From NCBI GenBank assembly GCA_000720995.1, contig JOEL01000013.1:62001-126000 (forward strand): 64,000 bases of DNA. Reading direction: 5' to 3'. Positions 33,750 to 43,898 of the stretch are shown here, one piece after another. The translations under genes and the position numbers were made by a program. The notes beneath the pieces are model-generated. The model was not told the DNA's origin. It saw only the letters and a program-made list of their open reading frames with translations, and made no database searches. The stretch comes from Streptomyces celluloflavus (lineage in GTDB: Bacteria > Actinomycetota > Actinomycetes > Streptomycetales > Streptomycetaceae). Numbering within the stretch: position 1 is the first letter of the stretch; every line of letters starts with the position of its first letter.

Positions 33750-36091
33750 CACCACAGCCGTCCTATCTGGAAGACACCCACCGCCAGGAGCCAGGCGACG
33801 GCGAGTTGCAGCCCGTTGGAGAGCAGCGTCATCCGGCGCCCCAGCTCCTGCCACTGGGTGGCGATGGTCGTCATGCACGGCGTGTACGCCAGGAGGAAGA
33901 CCAGGAACGCGAGGACGGCGGGCAGCGGATGGCCGCCGGACGAAGCGGTGAACGTCGCCCGCAGCCGCGTCCCCAGTTCGCCGCCGTCGCCCGCGGGCCC
34001 GGCGTCGTCCGGCTGCCGTGCGCCGTACGTCTGGGCGACGGTCGCCACCACCGCCTCCTTCGCGACGAAGCCGGTGCCCAGCGCGGCCGCGGCGTGCCAG
34101 TCGCCGAAACCCGCCGGGGCGAAGACCGGTGCGACGGCGCGCGAGGTGGCCCCGAAGACGCTTTGCTCGATCGGCGCCGCGCCGAATCCCGTGCCCGGGG
34201 CGGCGCCCGCCGGGATCGCGGAGAGCAGCCAGACGGCCGTGACGGTCGCCACGATGATGCCGCTCGCGGTCCGCAGGAACCCGGTGAGCTTGAGCCAGGT
34301 CTGGGTGCCGACGACCCGGAAGGTCGGCAGCCGGTAGGGCGGCAGTTCCAGGACCAGCGCCTCACCGCGCAGTTCGCGGAAGAGGGTGCGGCGCAGCAGC
34401 AGGCCGATGGTGAGGACGAGCAGGATCGAGACGACGTACATCGCGAAGACGACCGTGCCCGCCGCGCTGCCGAAGAAGACGCCGGCCAGGAGGACGTAGA
34501 CGGTCAGCCGGGCGCTGCACGACACATACGGGATGATCATGCCGACGAGCAGCCGCTGCCTCGGGTTGCCGAGGATGCGCAGCCCCGCGAGCGCCGGGAC
34601 GTTGCAGCCGAAGCCGACGATGATCGGGAGGAAGGCGCGCCCCGGCAGGCCCAGCCGGCGCATCGCGCGGTCCACGACGAAGGCCGCGCGCGCCATGTAG
34701 CCGGAGTCCTCCAGGACGGCCAGCAGCACGAACATGATGATCATCAGGGGCACGAAGGTGAGCAGTTGCCCCACACCGCCGATGACCCCGTCGACGAGCA
34801 GCCCGCGCAGCCAGTCCGGGGCGCCGAGCGCGTCGAGTCCGCCGGACGCGGCGCCCGCGACCGGCCCGTCGAAGAAGGCTTCCAGTCCGTCCTGAAGCGG
34901 CTTCGCAAGGGTCGTGGTGGCGGTGAACACCAGCCACATAACGCCCAGGAAGAGCGGGATGCCGAGCCACCGGGACGTCAGGACCCGGTCGACGCGGTCG
35001 GAGAGCGTGCGCCCGCGGCCCGCGCCGCCGTGCCGCTGGGTCCGGACGGCCGCCAGCACCTCGTGCACCCAGGCGTAACGGGCTTCGGCGCGCAGCAGAC
35101 CGGCGTCGGAGTCTTCGTGCGGCGACCGGTCGGCGCTGTCGAGTGGGAGCGGCTCGGCGGTGCGGGCCGGGGGCGGCGCGTCGGCTTCGCGGTCCGGGTG
35201 CGGCGATCCTGCTTCATGGGCTGGGTGCGGCGATCCGGCTTCGCGGGCCGGGGGCGGCGGTCCGGTGGCGGCCGGGCCGGCGGATGCGGCGGCCGGGTGG
35301 CCGGGCGCGGCGCCCGGCTGGAGGGCGAAGGGGCGTGGCGGGCCGTCGGCGGACAGCTCCCGCCGTACGGCCGCGGCGAGGCCGGCCAGGCCCTGCCGTC
35401 TGCGCGGGACGACCGGCACCACCGGTACGCCCAACTCCGCCGCCAGCGCCGCCACATCGATGGCGATCCCGCGCGCCGCCGCGACATCCGTCATGGTGAG
35501 CGCCACCACACAGCGCACACCCGTCTCACGCACCTCCGCGATCAGATAGAGGTTCCGGGCGAGGTTGGCCGCGTCCGCGGCGATGACGACCAGATCGGGC
35601 CGCGCCTCGGCGGACCGGCCCGCGTCGGACGGCCGGTCGTCGGACGGCCGGTCGTCGGGGTGCCCGGTCAGCAGATCGCGGGTGAGTGCCTCGTCCGGGG
35701 AGCGCGGTACGAGGCTGTAGGTACCCGGGAGGTCCACCAGTTCCACGGCACCGCCCGGCCGGTCCGCAGCCGCCGGGCCGGCCGCCGCTTCCGGGTCTTC
35801 CGGGTCTTCCGGGTCTTCCGGATCGTCCGGCCGCCAGGTGCCGCGGGCGACCCGGACGGTCTTGCCGGGCCAGTTCCCGACGTGCTGACGCGCTCCGGTC
35901 AGGGCGTTGAACAGCGTCGACTTACCGACATTGGGGTTCCCGACGAGGACGACCACGGGCGCGGTACGGAGGCCCGGCCCCCGGCGCGCGCCCGGTCCCC
36001 CGGCACGCCCCTCGCCGCCGTCCGCACCGCGCCGCTTCCCGGGGTGCGCATCGTCCGTACCGCAGCAGGACTTGACCGCCCGCTCAGGCAT
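33746..36091 (-). CDS. feoB: Ferrous iron transport protein B
   Basis: A 781-residue Fe(II) permease with an N-terminal G domain and a polytopic core. G1 is GNPNVGKST and G3 DLPG (VELVDLPGTYSLVPR). The G4 motif, NxxD in most FeoB proteins, reads TMTD here (ALTMTDVAAARG). The core has IPLFLGVMWLVFTATTTLAK, the first Cys gate GFGCNVPALAGLRILGNPRQ, and LLAYTPCMTTIATQWQELG. Three low-complexity inserts interrupt the G domain and linker (DPEDPEDPEDPE; DDRPSDDRPSD; repeated AGSPHP). ATG 36091 overlaps the feoA stop. It acts in the cell membrane. Confidence 0.92.
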   Translation of the reverse strand: MPERAVKSCCGTDDAHPGKRRGADGGEGRAGGPGARRGPGLRTAPVVVLVGNPNVGKSTLFNALTGARQHVGNWPGKTVRVARGTWRPDDPEDPEDPEDPEAAAGPAAADRPGGAVELVDLPGTYSLVPRSPDEALTRDLLTGHPDDRPSDDRPSDAGRSAEARPDLVVIAADAANLARNLYLIAEVRETGVRCVVALTMTDVAAARGIAIDVAALAAELGVPVVPVVPRRRQGLAGLAAAVRRELSADGPPRPFALQPGAAPGHPAAASAGPAATGPPPPAREAGSPHPAHEAGSPHPDREADAPPPARTAEPLPLDSADRSPHEDSDAGLLRAEARYAWVHEVLAAVRTQRHGGAGRGRTLSDRVDRVLTSRWLGIPLFLGVMWLVFTATTTLAKPLQDGLEAFFDGPVAGAASGGLDALGAPDWLRGLLVDGVIGGVGQLLTFVPLMIIMFVLLAVLEDSGYMARAAFVVDRAMRRLGLPGRAFLPIIVGFGCNVPALAGLRILGNPRQRLLVGMIIPYVSCSARLTVYVLLAGVFFGSAAGTVVFAMYVVSILLVLTIGLLLRRTLFRELRGEALVLELPPYRLPTFRVVGTQTWLKLTGFLRTASGIIVATVTAVWLLSAIPAGAAPGTGFGAAPIEQSVFGATSRAVAPVFAPAGFGDWHAAAALGTGFVAKEAVVATVAQTYGARQPDDAGPAGDGGELGTRLRATFTASSGGHPLPAVLAFLVFLLAYTPCMTTIATQWQELGRRMTLLSNGLQLAVAWLLAVGVFQIGRLWW

Positions 36092-36455
36092 GAACGGCCG
36101 CCCCGGGAACGGCAGCAATCGCCGAGCTTGCCGGGGCATGAGCAGTCGCAGAGCTTGTCGGGGCTTGAGCAGTCGCCGGGGCTCCAGGGGTCGCAGTGCC
36201 CGCAGCGGGCCCGGGACTGGCCGGGTCCGTGGGCGACGGGGGCAGTACGCGCACCCCGGCCGCGGTCGCGCCGTCCAGGGCCACCCGCGCATCGCCGAGG
36301 GCGACGAGCAGTCCGCCCGCGGTACCGCGCCCCACAACCCGTATCTCGGCACCTCGCACAAAGCCCAGCTCGGCGAGCCGGAGCCGGTCCGCCACCGGGA
36401 CGCGGACCTCGGCCACCCGTACCCGGGTCCCGGGCCCGCAGCCTCGCAGGGTCAT
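36084..36455 (-). CDS. feoA: Ferrous iron transport protein A
   Basis: A 123-residue SH3-like protein that supports FeoB. Its core, MTLRGCGPGTRVRVAEVRVP, RLRLAELGFVRGAEIRVVGR and LLVALGDARVALDGATAAGV, is the usual 75 residues; an Ala/Pro/Ser-rich tail of about 45 residues is extra. ATG 36455 follows GGAGGAG. It overlaps feoB by 8 bases and is the first gene of feoABC, with an iron box upstream. Confidence 0.9.
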   Translation of the reverse strand: MTLRGCGPGTRVRVAEVRVPVADRLRLAELGFVRGAEIRVVGRGTAGGLLVALGDARVALDGATAAGVRVLPPSPTDPASPGPAAGTATPGAPATAQAPTSSATAHAPASSAIAAVPGAAVHA

Positions 36456-36502
36456 CGCTCCACTCCTCCCTGCAGCCCGCCCGGATCGCCGCCGGAGCAA
36501 GG

Positions 36503-36521
36503 CTTGGTTAGTGCACCCTAA
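36503..36521 (-). promoter_or_regulatory. Candidate iron box (DmdR/IdeR-type) before feoA
   Basis: On the minus strand TTAGGGTGCACTAACCAAG matches 13 of 19 positions of the DtxR/IdeR consensus TTAGGTTAGSCTAACCTAA, including both TTAGG and CTAACC cores. It ends 48 bases upstream of the feoA ATG, the right place for iron-dependent repression. Confidence 0.6.
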
Positions 36522-36921
36522 GTGTCGGATTTCGATGATGCGCCGGGAAATTGGCGGAACCTCACCGGAGCGGCGATTCGAGGGCTTTCGCCGCCAGGGA
36601 AGGGACCTTGGCCCCGCTCGGGCGGGCAGTTCGGCCTCCCGGCCTCGATGGCGTCCACCGCCCGGTGCGTACCGCTCTCCACCGCTCCGCCGCCCCCTCG
36701 GTCACCGGATCCGGTCGGCGCGCGCGGCGGCGTCCGGATCGTCCGACGGCGGCGGCATCGCCGCGCCCCGGCCCACCGGGCACCGCACGGCGGCCCGCGC
36801 CCCGCCCCACCGGTCCGCACCCCGATCTCCCCACCCCGGGTCCCCACCTGGATCTCCCCGCCGGAGCGGGACCGCGTACCTGCGACACTGGTCCCGTCCA
36901 CGCACCGCAGGAGGCAGCACG

Positions 36922-37812
36922 ATGACCGAACCGAGCTCCGGCGCCTTTACGGAGGCACGCGCCCGGGACGTCCTGGCCGCGGCCGGGCACCCCGGAGCGG
37001 CGGCGGACGCCGAGCTGCTCTCGCTCGGCGAGAACGCCGTCTTCGCCCTCGGCGACCACGGGCCGGTCGTACGGGTGGGCCGCAGCCCCGAACTGCTGGC
37101 GCGCGCCGAGCGGGAGCTGGGCGTGGCCCAGTGGCTGGCGGCCGAGAACGTGCCGGCGGTACGGGCCGCGGAGCCGGTGGCCACCCTGGTCGACGGGCAT
37201 CCCGTGACGTACTGGCAGCGGCTGCCCGAGCCCGTCCGCCCCGCGGATCCGGGCGATCTCGCCGCGCTGCTGAAGCGCGTGCACGCCCTGCCGGAACCGC
37301 CGTTCGCACTCCCCCGGCGCGAACTGCTCGACGGCGTCGAGCGCTGGCTGCGGCTGGCCGGCGACGCCGTATCGGCGCAGGACGCGGAGTATCTGCGCGG
37401 CCGGCGGGACGCGTTCGCGCTGGCCGCGACCGCGCTGGAGCCGCATCTGACCCGCGGCCCCATCCACGGCGACGCGCTGACCCGCAACGTCCATATCGGT
37501 CCCGACGGGCCGGTGCTGGTCGATCTGGAGACCTTCTCCTCCGATCTGCGCGAACACGACCTCGTCGTGATGGCACTGAGCCGGGACCGCTACGGCCTGC
37601 CCGCGGACGCGTACGACACCTTCGTGTCGGTCTACGGCTGGGACGTACGGGACTGGGAGGGCTGCGCGGTGCTGCGCGGCTCCCGGGAGACGGCCAGCTG
37701 CGCCTGGGTCTCCCAGCACGCCCCCGGAAATCCGGCGGCCCTCAAGGAGTTCCGGCGCCGGATCGCCTCACTGCGCGAGAAGGACGCGACGGTGCGGTGG
37801 TACCCGTTCTGA
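36922..37812 (+). CDS. Aminoglycoside-phosphotransferase-like kinase
   Basis: A 296-residue APH-fold protein. The catalytic loop IHGDALTRNVHI (H-G-D...N) and the metal site VLVDLETF (DLE in place of the usual DFE/DWE) are intact. The N-lobe shows SLGENAVFALGDHGPVVRVG. The substrate is unknown; such proteins more often act on small metabolites or antibiotics made by the host than on clinical aminoglycosides. ATG 36922 follows AGGAGG. It is convergent with the exonuclease gene 45 bases downstream. Confidence 0.85.
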   Translation: MTEPSSGAFTEARARDVLAAAGHPGAAADAELLSLGENAVFALGDHGPVVRVGRSPELLARAERELGVAQWLAAENVPAVRAAEPVATLVDGHPVTYWQRLPEPVRPADPGDLAALLKRVHALPEPPFALPRRELLDGVERWLRLAGDAVSAQDAEYLRGRRDAFALAATALEPHLTRGPIHGDALTRNVHIGPDGPVLVDLETFSSDLREHDLVVMALSRDRYGLPADAYDTFVSVYGWDVRDWEGCAVLRGSRETASCAWVSQHAPGNPAALKEFRRRIASLREKDATVRWYPF

Positions 37813-37857
37813 CCAGCGGACCCTGAGCCCCTGCTCCGACCCCGTGCCCGCCGCGGC

Positions 37858-38571
37858 TCAGGGCTGGTACGGGATCAGCGGCCAGGCCCCCTCGACCCTC
37901 GCCCGCGGATCACCGGAGCGCCGCAAATACGCCTGGAACGAGGCGGCTTGGCCGGCCGCCGCCGTCTCCTGAAGGGCGTGCAGCGCACGGGGTGAGGGCA
38001 GCGCGACGGCCGGGTACTTCTCCCCGATGCGCCGGGCCACCCCGGCCGCGGCCATCGCGTCCGCGCCCGCTTCGTGTGCGGCGTCGAGCGGCACGCCGTA
38101 GTGCTCGCAGAGGGCCTGCAACGCACGCTTCCCCCTGCGGTAGCGGTCCACGTGCTTGTCGAGGACCAGCGGATCGACGACCGGCGCCGGGATGTGCCCG
38201 AGCCGCTCGGAGAGCGTGCGCAGGCCGTGGCGCCGGCATTCGCGGTCCAGCAGCGAGAGGTCGTACCGCGCGTTCATCACCACGAGCGGGATGTCCGCGC
38301 GCAGGGCCTCGGCGAGCGCCTCGGTGATCTCCTCCGTCGCGGTCACCGGCGAACTGCCGTGTTCTTGGACATATGAGGTCGATATGCCATGAATGGCCGT
38401 CGCCTCTTCGGGAATCGGCACGCCCGGATCGAGCAGCCAGGACCGCTTGTCCACCGCCCGGCCGTCCCCCTCCAGCCGGATCAGCGCGGCGGTGACGATA
38501 CGGTCCCGCTCTATATCGGTGCCCGTCGTCTCCAGGTCGAAGCTGACCAGCAGCTCCTGATGCCAGCTCAT
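37858..38571 (-). CDS. DnaQ-like 3'-5' exonuclease
   Basis: A 237-residue DEDDh exonuclease. ExoI is SFDLETTGTD, ExoII lies in MNARYDLSLLDRECRRHG and ExoIII in HEAGADAMAAAGVARRIGE, so all four acidic residues and the His are present. It is a stand-alone domain like the proofreading epsilon subunit and may degrade single-stranded DNA or RNA ends. The start ATG 38571 follows GGAGG. Confidence 0.88.
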   Translation of the reverse strand: MSWHQELLVSFDLETTGTDIERDRIVTAALIRLEGDGRAVDKRSWLLDPGVPIPEEATAIHGISTSYVQEHGSSPVTATEEITEALAEALRADIPLVVMNARYDLSLLDRECRRHGLRTLSERLGHIPAPVVDPLVLDKHVDRYRRGKRALQALCEHYGVPLDAAHEAGADAMAAAGVARRIGEKYPAVALPSPRALHALQETAAAGQAASFQAYLRRSGDPRARVEGAWPLIPYQP

Positions 38572-38780
38572 GGCGGCCTCCTTCGGTGGTGCGTCCCCCG
38601 TTGCTCGCCCACTCTCCCACGCACCACTGACAATCCACCGGCCCGGCCCCGCACGCCCCGCACCGCCCCGTCCCGGCACCCGGTCCAGCCGCGCCCGCCC
38701 CCACCGGCCCGGCCGACGCGAACCGGTCACCGTCGCCGCGCCCCCGCCCCGGTCCGCCGAGCGCCCCTACGCTGGCCGCC

Positions 38781-39689
38781 ATGGACCTACGGCTGGCAGG
38801 ACACGGTGCGCTGGTGACGGGCAGCAGTTCGGGGATCGGGACGGCGATCGCCGAGACGCTGGCGGGCGAGGGGTGCGACATCCTCGTCCACGGGCGGAAC
38901 GCCGCGGCCGCGGCCGCCGTCGCCGAGCGGGTCACGCTCCGCGGCGTCCGCTCGGAGGTGGTGCTGGGCGATCTGACCGAGCCGGGCGTCGCCGAACAAG
39001 TCGCGCTCACCGCACGGGACTTCGGGGCGCGCATTCTGGTCAACAACGCAGGTCCGTTCACCGAGCACGACTGGGACAGCGCCCGGCCGGCCGACTGGCG
39101 GGCCGCGTTCGAGGGGAACGTCCTGCCGACGGTACGCGTCACCCAGACCCTGCTGCCGTCGCTCCGCGCGCACGGCTGGGGCCGGGTAATCACCATCGGC
39201 AGCCGGGCGGTACGGACCCCGCTGCCCCGGATGGTCACGTACTCGGCGGCGAAGGCGGCCGTGGTGAACATGACCACGAGCCTGGCCCGGCACCTCGCCG
39301 GGACCGGAGTCACCGCGAACTGCGTGAGCCCAGGCGTGATCAGCACGCCGTCGCTGCACCGGATGTTCGAGGAGCGGGCGGCAGCGGCGGACGAGGCGGA
39401 CCAGGCGGACGAGGCGGACGAGGCGGACGAGATGGGTGTGACGGACGCGAGGGACGTGACGGAGAGCGGCGGCGGGCGTGGACCGGTGACCCGTTCCGGT
39501 GCGCCGGTCCGGTCCGGGCCCGGACCCGTGGAGGCGGAGCTCGTCGCGGCGTACGCGCCGAACCCGACCGGGCGGCTGGGGCGCCCGCAGGACATCGCGG
39601 CCGCGGTCGCCTATCTGGCGAGCCCGCTCGCCGGCTACGTCAACGGCATCGAGCTGCGGGTCGACGGCGGCATCACCGGCACGCCGTAA
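38781..39689 (+). CDS. Short-chain dehydrogenase/reductase
   Basis: A 302-residue SDR. Cofactor motif TGSSSGIGTA, NNAG at about residue 88, catalytic Ser in TIGSRAVRTP and Y-x3-K in TYSAAKAAVV. An acidic insertion (DEADQADEADEADE) encoded by 9-base tandem repeats at about 39395-39430, followed by a Gly/Ser/Arg stretch, lengthens the loop before AYAPNPTGRLGRPQDIAAAV by about 50 residues compared with usual SDRs. The substrate is unknown. No ribosome site precedes the ATG; the transcript may be leaderless. Confidence 0.85.
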   Translation: MDLRLAGHGALVTGSSSGIGTAIAETLAGEGCDILVHGRNAAAAAAVAERVTLRGVRSEVVLGDLTEPGVAEQVALTARDFGARILVNNAGPFTEHDWDSARPADWRAAFEGNVLPTVRVTQTLLPSLRAHGWGRVITIGSRAVRTPLPRMVTYSAAKAAVVNMTTSLARHLAGTGVTANCVSPGVISTPSLHRMFEERAAAADEADQADEADEADEMGVTDARDVTESGGGRGPVTRSGAPVRSGPGPVEAELVAAYAPNPTGRLGRPQDIAAAVAYLASPLAGYVNGIELRVDGGITGTP

Positions 39690-39706
39690 CCGGCGCGCAC
39701 CGAGCG

Positions 39707-39741
39707 GCCGGGCGGGACGGCACGACACCGGCCCGCCCGGC
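39707..39741. terminator. Bidirectional terminator between convergent genes
   Basis: GCCGGGCGGG (39707-39716) and CCCGCCCGGC (39732-39741) form a perfect 10-base stem with a 15-base loop, 17 bases past the SDR stop and 23 bases past the HEPN gene stop. Confidence 0.6.
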
Positions 39742-39764
39742 GCCGCACAGCGGGGCGCCCGCCG

Positions 39765-41024
39765 CTACGACACCGGCCGCGAGTCGGCCCACTCGCTCTC
39801 GAATTCCTCGCGATACGTCTCGAAGAGGCCGTGCTCGCCGTCACGCCCCGCATGCCCGTCCCGGCCGTCCTGCCGGACCACCGCCCGGCCGCTGCCGCGC
39901 AGGACGAGGACCGGGGCCTCCATGCCACGGCTCTTGCGGAGGTAGGACTGGACGACGGCCAGGCCGTCGGGGCCGTCGCCGTCGACGAGATAGGCCGTGA
40001 AGCGCGGCGTCTCGTCGAAGACCTGGATCTCGAAGGCGCCCGGGTCGCGCAGCTGGGCCCGCACCCGCCGCATGTGCAGGATGTTCATCTCGATGGAGCG
40101 GCTCATCTCGCCCTTCTTCAGGCCGATTTCGCGCTCCCGGCGGCGGACCGCGCTGCTGGCGGGGTTGAGGAAGAGCAGCCGGACGCGGCAGCCGGACTCG
40201 GCGAGCCGTACCAGGCGGCGGCCGGAGTAGTTCTGGACGAGGAGGTTCAGTCCTATGCCCACGGCGTCCAGGCGGCGGGCGCCGCCGAAGAGGTCTTCCG
40301 CGGGGAGCTGGCGCTGGAGCCGCACCCGGTCGGAGTGGACGCCGACGACGTCGGCGTAGCGGTCGCCGACGAGGTCCTCCACGGCGTCGATGGGGAGCCG
40401 GCCGGAGGTGCGGGTGCCGGTGCCGGAGCCCAATATGTCCAGCAGCCGGGCCGAGGCGCGCTCCGCCTGGGCCAGGACCGTTTCGGACAGCGCCCGGTTG
40501 CGGGAGACAATGTTGCGGGCGACCTCCAGCTCGTCCAGGGCCAGTTCGACATCGCGGCGGTCGTCGAAGTACGGCTCGAAGCAGGGCCAGTGCTGCACCA
40601 TCAGCTCACGCAGCTGGGGCAGGGTCAGGAAGCTGACGATGTTGTCGTCGGCGGGGTCGAGGAGGTAGCCCTTGCGGCGGCTGACCTCGCGGACGGCGAC
40701 CGCGCGCTGCACCCACTCCTGACCGGCGGGGCCGGCCGCGGCGATGACCCATTCGTCGCCGTGCACCGGTTCGTAGACGGGGCGCAGGACGGCCGAGACG
40801 ACGGCCCGCAGCCGCTGCTCGACGAGATTCAGCCAAATGTAGGCGCGGCCGGCCCGCCGGGCCCGGGTGCGTACCTCGGTCCAGGCGTCGGCGCCCCAGT
40901 CGAGTTCGGCCCCGATCTCCAGGGGGCGCGCCACCGACACCGCGCCGGGCGGTGCGTCGGCGGAGCCGCCCTCGTGGCCCTCGTGACCCTCGTCACCAGG
41001 GGGCAACTCCAGCCCGCCGCTCAC
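39765..41024 (-). CDS. SAV2148-family HEPN-domain protein with PLD-like region
   Basis: A protein of about 419 residues matching the actinobacterial SAV2148 family. An acidic N-terminus (PPGDEGHEGHEGG) leads into a helical region (AGRAYIWLNLVEQRLRAVVS onward) annotated in the family as HEPN. The C-terminal half, LVQNYSGRRLVRLAESGCRV, RLLFLNPASSAVRRREREIG and IQVFDETPRFTAYLVDGDGP, resembles the phospholipase-D-like DUF5919 domain. I do not see a canonical R-x4-6-H nuclease motif with confidence. It stands alone; GTG 41024 has GGAAGG upstream, and a TTG at 41054 is an alternative. The function is unknown. Confidence 0.8.
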   Translation of the reverse strand: MSGGLELPPGDEGHEGHEGGSADAPPGAVSVARPLEIGAELDWGADAWTEVRTRARRAGRAYIWLNLVEQRLRAVVSAVLRPVYEPVHGDEWVIAAAGPAGQEWVQRAVAVREVSRRKGYLLDPADDNIVSFLTLPQLRELMVQHWPCFEPYFDDRRDVELALDELEVARNIVSRNRALSETVLAQAERASARLLDILGSGTGTRTSGRLPIDAVEDLVGDRYADVVGVHSDRVRLQRQLPAEDLFGGARRLDAVGIGLNLLVQNYSGRRLVRLAESGCRVRLLFLNPASSAVRRREREIGLKKGEMSRSIEMNILHMRRVRAQLRDPGAFEIQVFDETPRFTAYLVDGDGPDGLAVVQSYLRKSRGMEAPVLVLRGSGRAVVRQDGRDGHAGRDGEHGLFETYREEFESEWADSRPVS

Positions 41025-41578
41025 CCGCCACCGCCTTCCGAACCCCCGTGCCAACGATCAAGGCAGACTACTGCGGCGCGGCAGGCGGTGCAGCAGGATG
41101 GATCGAGTCGGCTGCCAACTCCCCTTGCCCTCGGTGGCGGTTGTGGCCGGACCGCGCGGGCGGAGTGAGCGGATTCATAGCGGTGCCGCCGCGCGGCGCC
41201 CGCCGGGGGCCCCGCCGGTGGTCCGGCACCGGTTTCCGGCCCGCGCCGGCGGCCGGTGCGGGTGACCGACGGCACCTCACGCGAGGGGGTGGTCCACGGG
41301 CCCGCCGTTGACCCGGGTGCGGGCGCCCGCACCGGCGCCGGTCCGCGGCTGGCCGGATTGTCACTGGTGACCGGCTCGTATGTGCAGTAGGCGGAGACGG
41401 CCGTCGCCCGATCCTCCGGTAGGACGATCCGACATGGCGACAGATTGCCCACCTTTCAGCGAAAATCTCGCGAAGGTCCCACTGTGTTCGAGAAGTTGGG
41501 GAAAGATTCCGATTCGGTCCGCGGACGCGTGTCGTGGAGTCGCCGCAGCCCCCGACGAGAGAGTGGAAGAGTCTACGC
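41025..41578. other. Regulatory gap before glgX
   Basis: 554 bases with no convincing gene, between divergent genes. It must carry the glgX promoter; no clear operator was picked out. A GTG at 41534 would extend GlgX by 15 codons. Confidence 0.4.
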
Positions 41579-43798
<2,220 letters not shown>

Positions 43799-43898
43799 TG
43801 GCCACGGCCAGGACCCGCCGCGCGCACCGCCGCGGCGGCCCGGAGGAAACACCAACTCGAATGAAGCAACCAGCCGCCAGCGGGGTACGGGTGTTCCC

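Noticed and set aside
39395..39440. Tandem 9-base repeats in the SDR gene as a minisatellite of interest
   Set aside because: They stay in frame and encode an acidic surface loop; such repeats are common in GC-rich actinobacterial genes and recur in FeoB and GlgX here.
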